Below, in pieces: positions 6,223 through 6,702 of a stretch of DNA of 6,702 nt. The position numbers and the translations under genes were made by a program. The DNA lies in NCBI GenBank assembly GCA_013911625.1, contig JACESW010000075.1, positions 1-6,702 on the forward strand, read 5' to 3'. The notes below the pieces were generated by a model. The model was not told the origin of the DNA. It did not search any database and worked only from the letters and a program-made list of their open reading frames with translations. Position 1 is the first letter of the stretch, and each line of letters starts with the position of its first letter. This stretch comes from Cryomorphaceae bacterium. Its GTDB lineage: Bacteria; Bacteroidota; Bacteroidia; Flavobacteriales; Schleiferiaceae.

Positions 6223-6702
6223 TTATCTAAATCGCAATTCAAAACCGGTACTGATCCAGCGTCCAGGTTGAGCCACATTGCCACGGTCGTAGTATTGAGT
6301 GCCGAAGGCGTTATTGATGTTGACGAAGGCTTGGAACGGGATTTGGCGACGCGTAATTCCCGCAATCGGTGCCCAGTACAATTTAGCATCCGCAATAACA
6401 AACGGCGCATAAGCAACCTCATCTCCTGTGCTTGCATCTCGGTAAGTACCCACTCTATCTTGAGCAGTCAACGCCCACTTCAAGTACAAGCCCTTACCCA
6501 ATCTATTATTCACTGTGATATTTGCCTTGGCCGCCAGATAATCTAGCGCGTACAAGGAGCTGTAATCCACCTCAGGCGACGCGCCATTCATGAAAAGAAC
6601 CGAACCTACAACGCTGCGCACAAAGTCTTTACGCTTGGAGGCATAATAGCCGAAGTTGGCCTCAAGACCCGTTAGATTCAAGGCGGTGATGTTCTTCGCG
6701 TA
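6223..6702 (-). CDS. TonB-dependent outer-membrane receptor, C-terminal fragment
   Basis: The last 159 residues of a minus-strand protein whose 5' end lies beyond the window. The frame is open to base 6702 (YAKNITALNLTG), so no start is visible. The segment shows alternating amphipathic beta strands of a TonB-dependent receptor barrel, such as VNNRLGKGLYLKWALTAQDR, APFVIADAKLYW and IPFQAFVNINNAFGTQYYD. It closes with GNVAQPGRWISTGFELRFR. The N-x-F/NAF strand, the PGR turn and an alternating terminal strand are typical of the barrel end recognised by the BAM machinery, although the last residue is Arg rather than the commoner Phe. The receptor would import an iron complex, cobalamin or glycan-derived ligand using TonB energy. 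The YYDxGNVxQPGRW wording recalls BtuB-like receptors of Bacteroidota, but the plug domain is missing and the substrate cannot be assigned. It converges with the lipoprotein at 5438. Confidence 0.88.
   Translation of the reverse strand, partial: YAKNITALNLTGLEANFGYYASKRKDFVRSVVGSVLFMNGASPEVDYSSLYALDYLAAKANITVNNRLGKGLYLKWALTAQDRVGTYRDASTGDEVAYAPFVIADAKLYWAPIAGITRRQIPFQAFVNINNAFGTQYYDRGNVAQPGRWISTGFELRFR

Noticed and set aside
6268..6546. Plus-strand open frame opposite the TonB receptor.
   Set aside because: It lies wholly within the antisense of a clear receptor barrel, and its protein has no recognisable motif.

Overview
The window looks like chromosomal DNA of a Bacteroidota bacterium, probably from the Flavobacteriia or a related group. 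The evidence is moderate GC by eye, start codons without clear Shine-Dalgarno sequences, short type II lipoprotein signals, a TonB-dependent receptor, and RsgA and Dtd proteins with wording typical of that phylum. This placement is inferred from protein character, not from a database search.

Positions 1-5381 hold seven tightly packed plus-strand genes that read as one transcription unit. Gaps are 18 nt or less, and two junctions overlap. The first three genes are extended short-chain dehydrogenase/reductase (SDR) enzymes of nucleotide-sugar metabolism: UDP-glucuronate decarboxylase (5' end outside the window), UDP-glucose 4-epimerase (galE) and dTDP-glucose 4,6-dehydratase (rfbB). Together they would supply UDP-xylose, UDP-galactose and the precursor of dTDP-deoxysugars for surface polysaccharide. 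The next genes are general: rsgA (ribosome-assembly GTPase), a lipoprotein, dtd (D-aminoacyl-tRNA deacylase) and a MazG-type nucleotide pyrophosphohydrolase.

The lipoprotein at 3874-4569 is the most interesting object. It follows the layout of lipoprotein e(P4)/class C-type HAD acid phosphatases almost from end to end, but the catalytic positions appear to be replaced. It is therefore probably a pseudo-phosphatase.

After a 56-nt gap lies a second lipoprotein (5438-6157) with a putative carboxypeptidase-regulatory-like beta-sandwich. A GC-rich hairpin flanked by A and T tracts follows and would terminate transcription in both directions. The right edge holds the C-terminal end of a convergent minus-strand TonB-dependent receptor. 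There are no RNA genes, insertion sequences, CRISPR arrays or long non-coding stretches.
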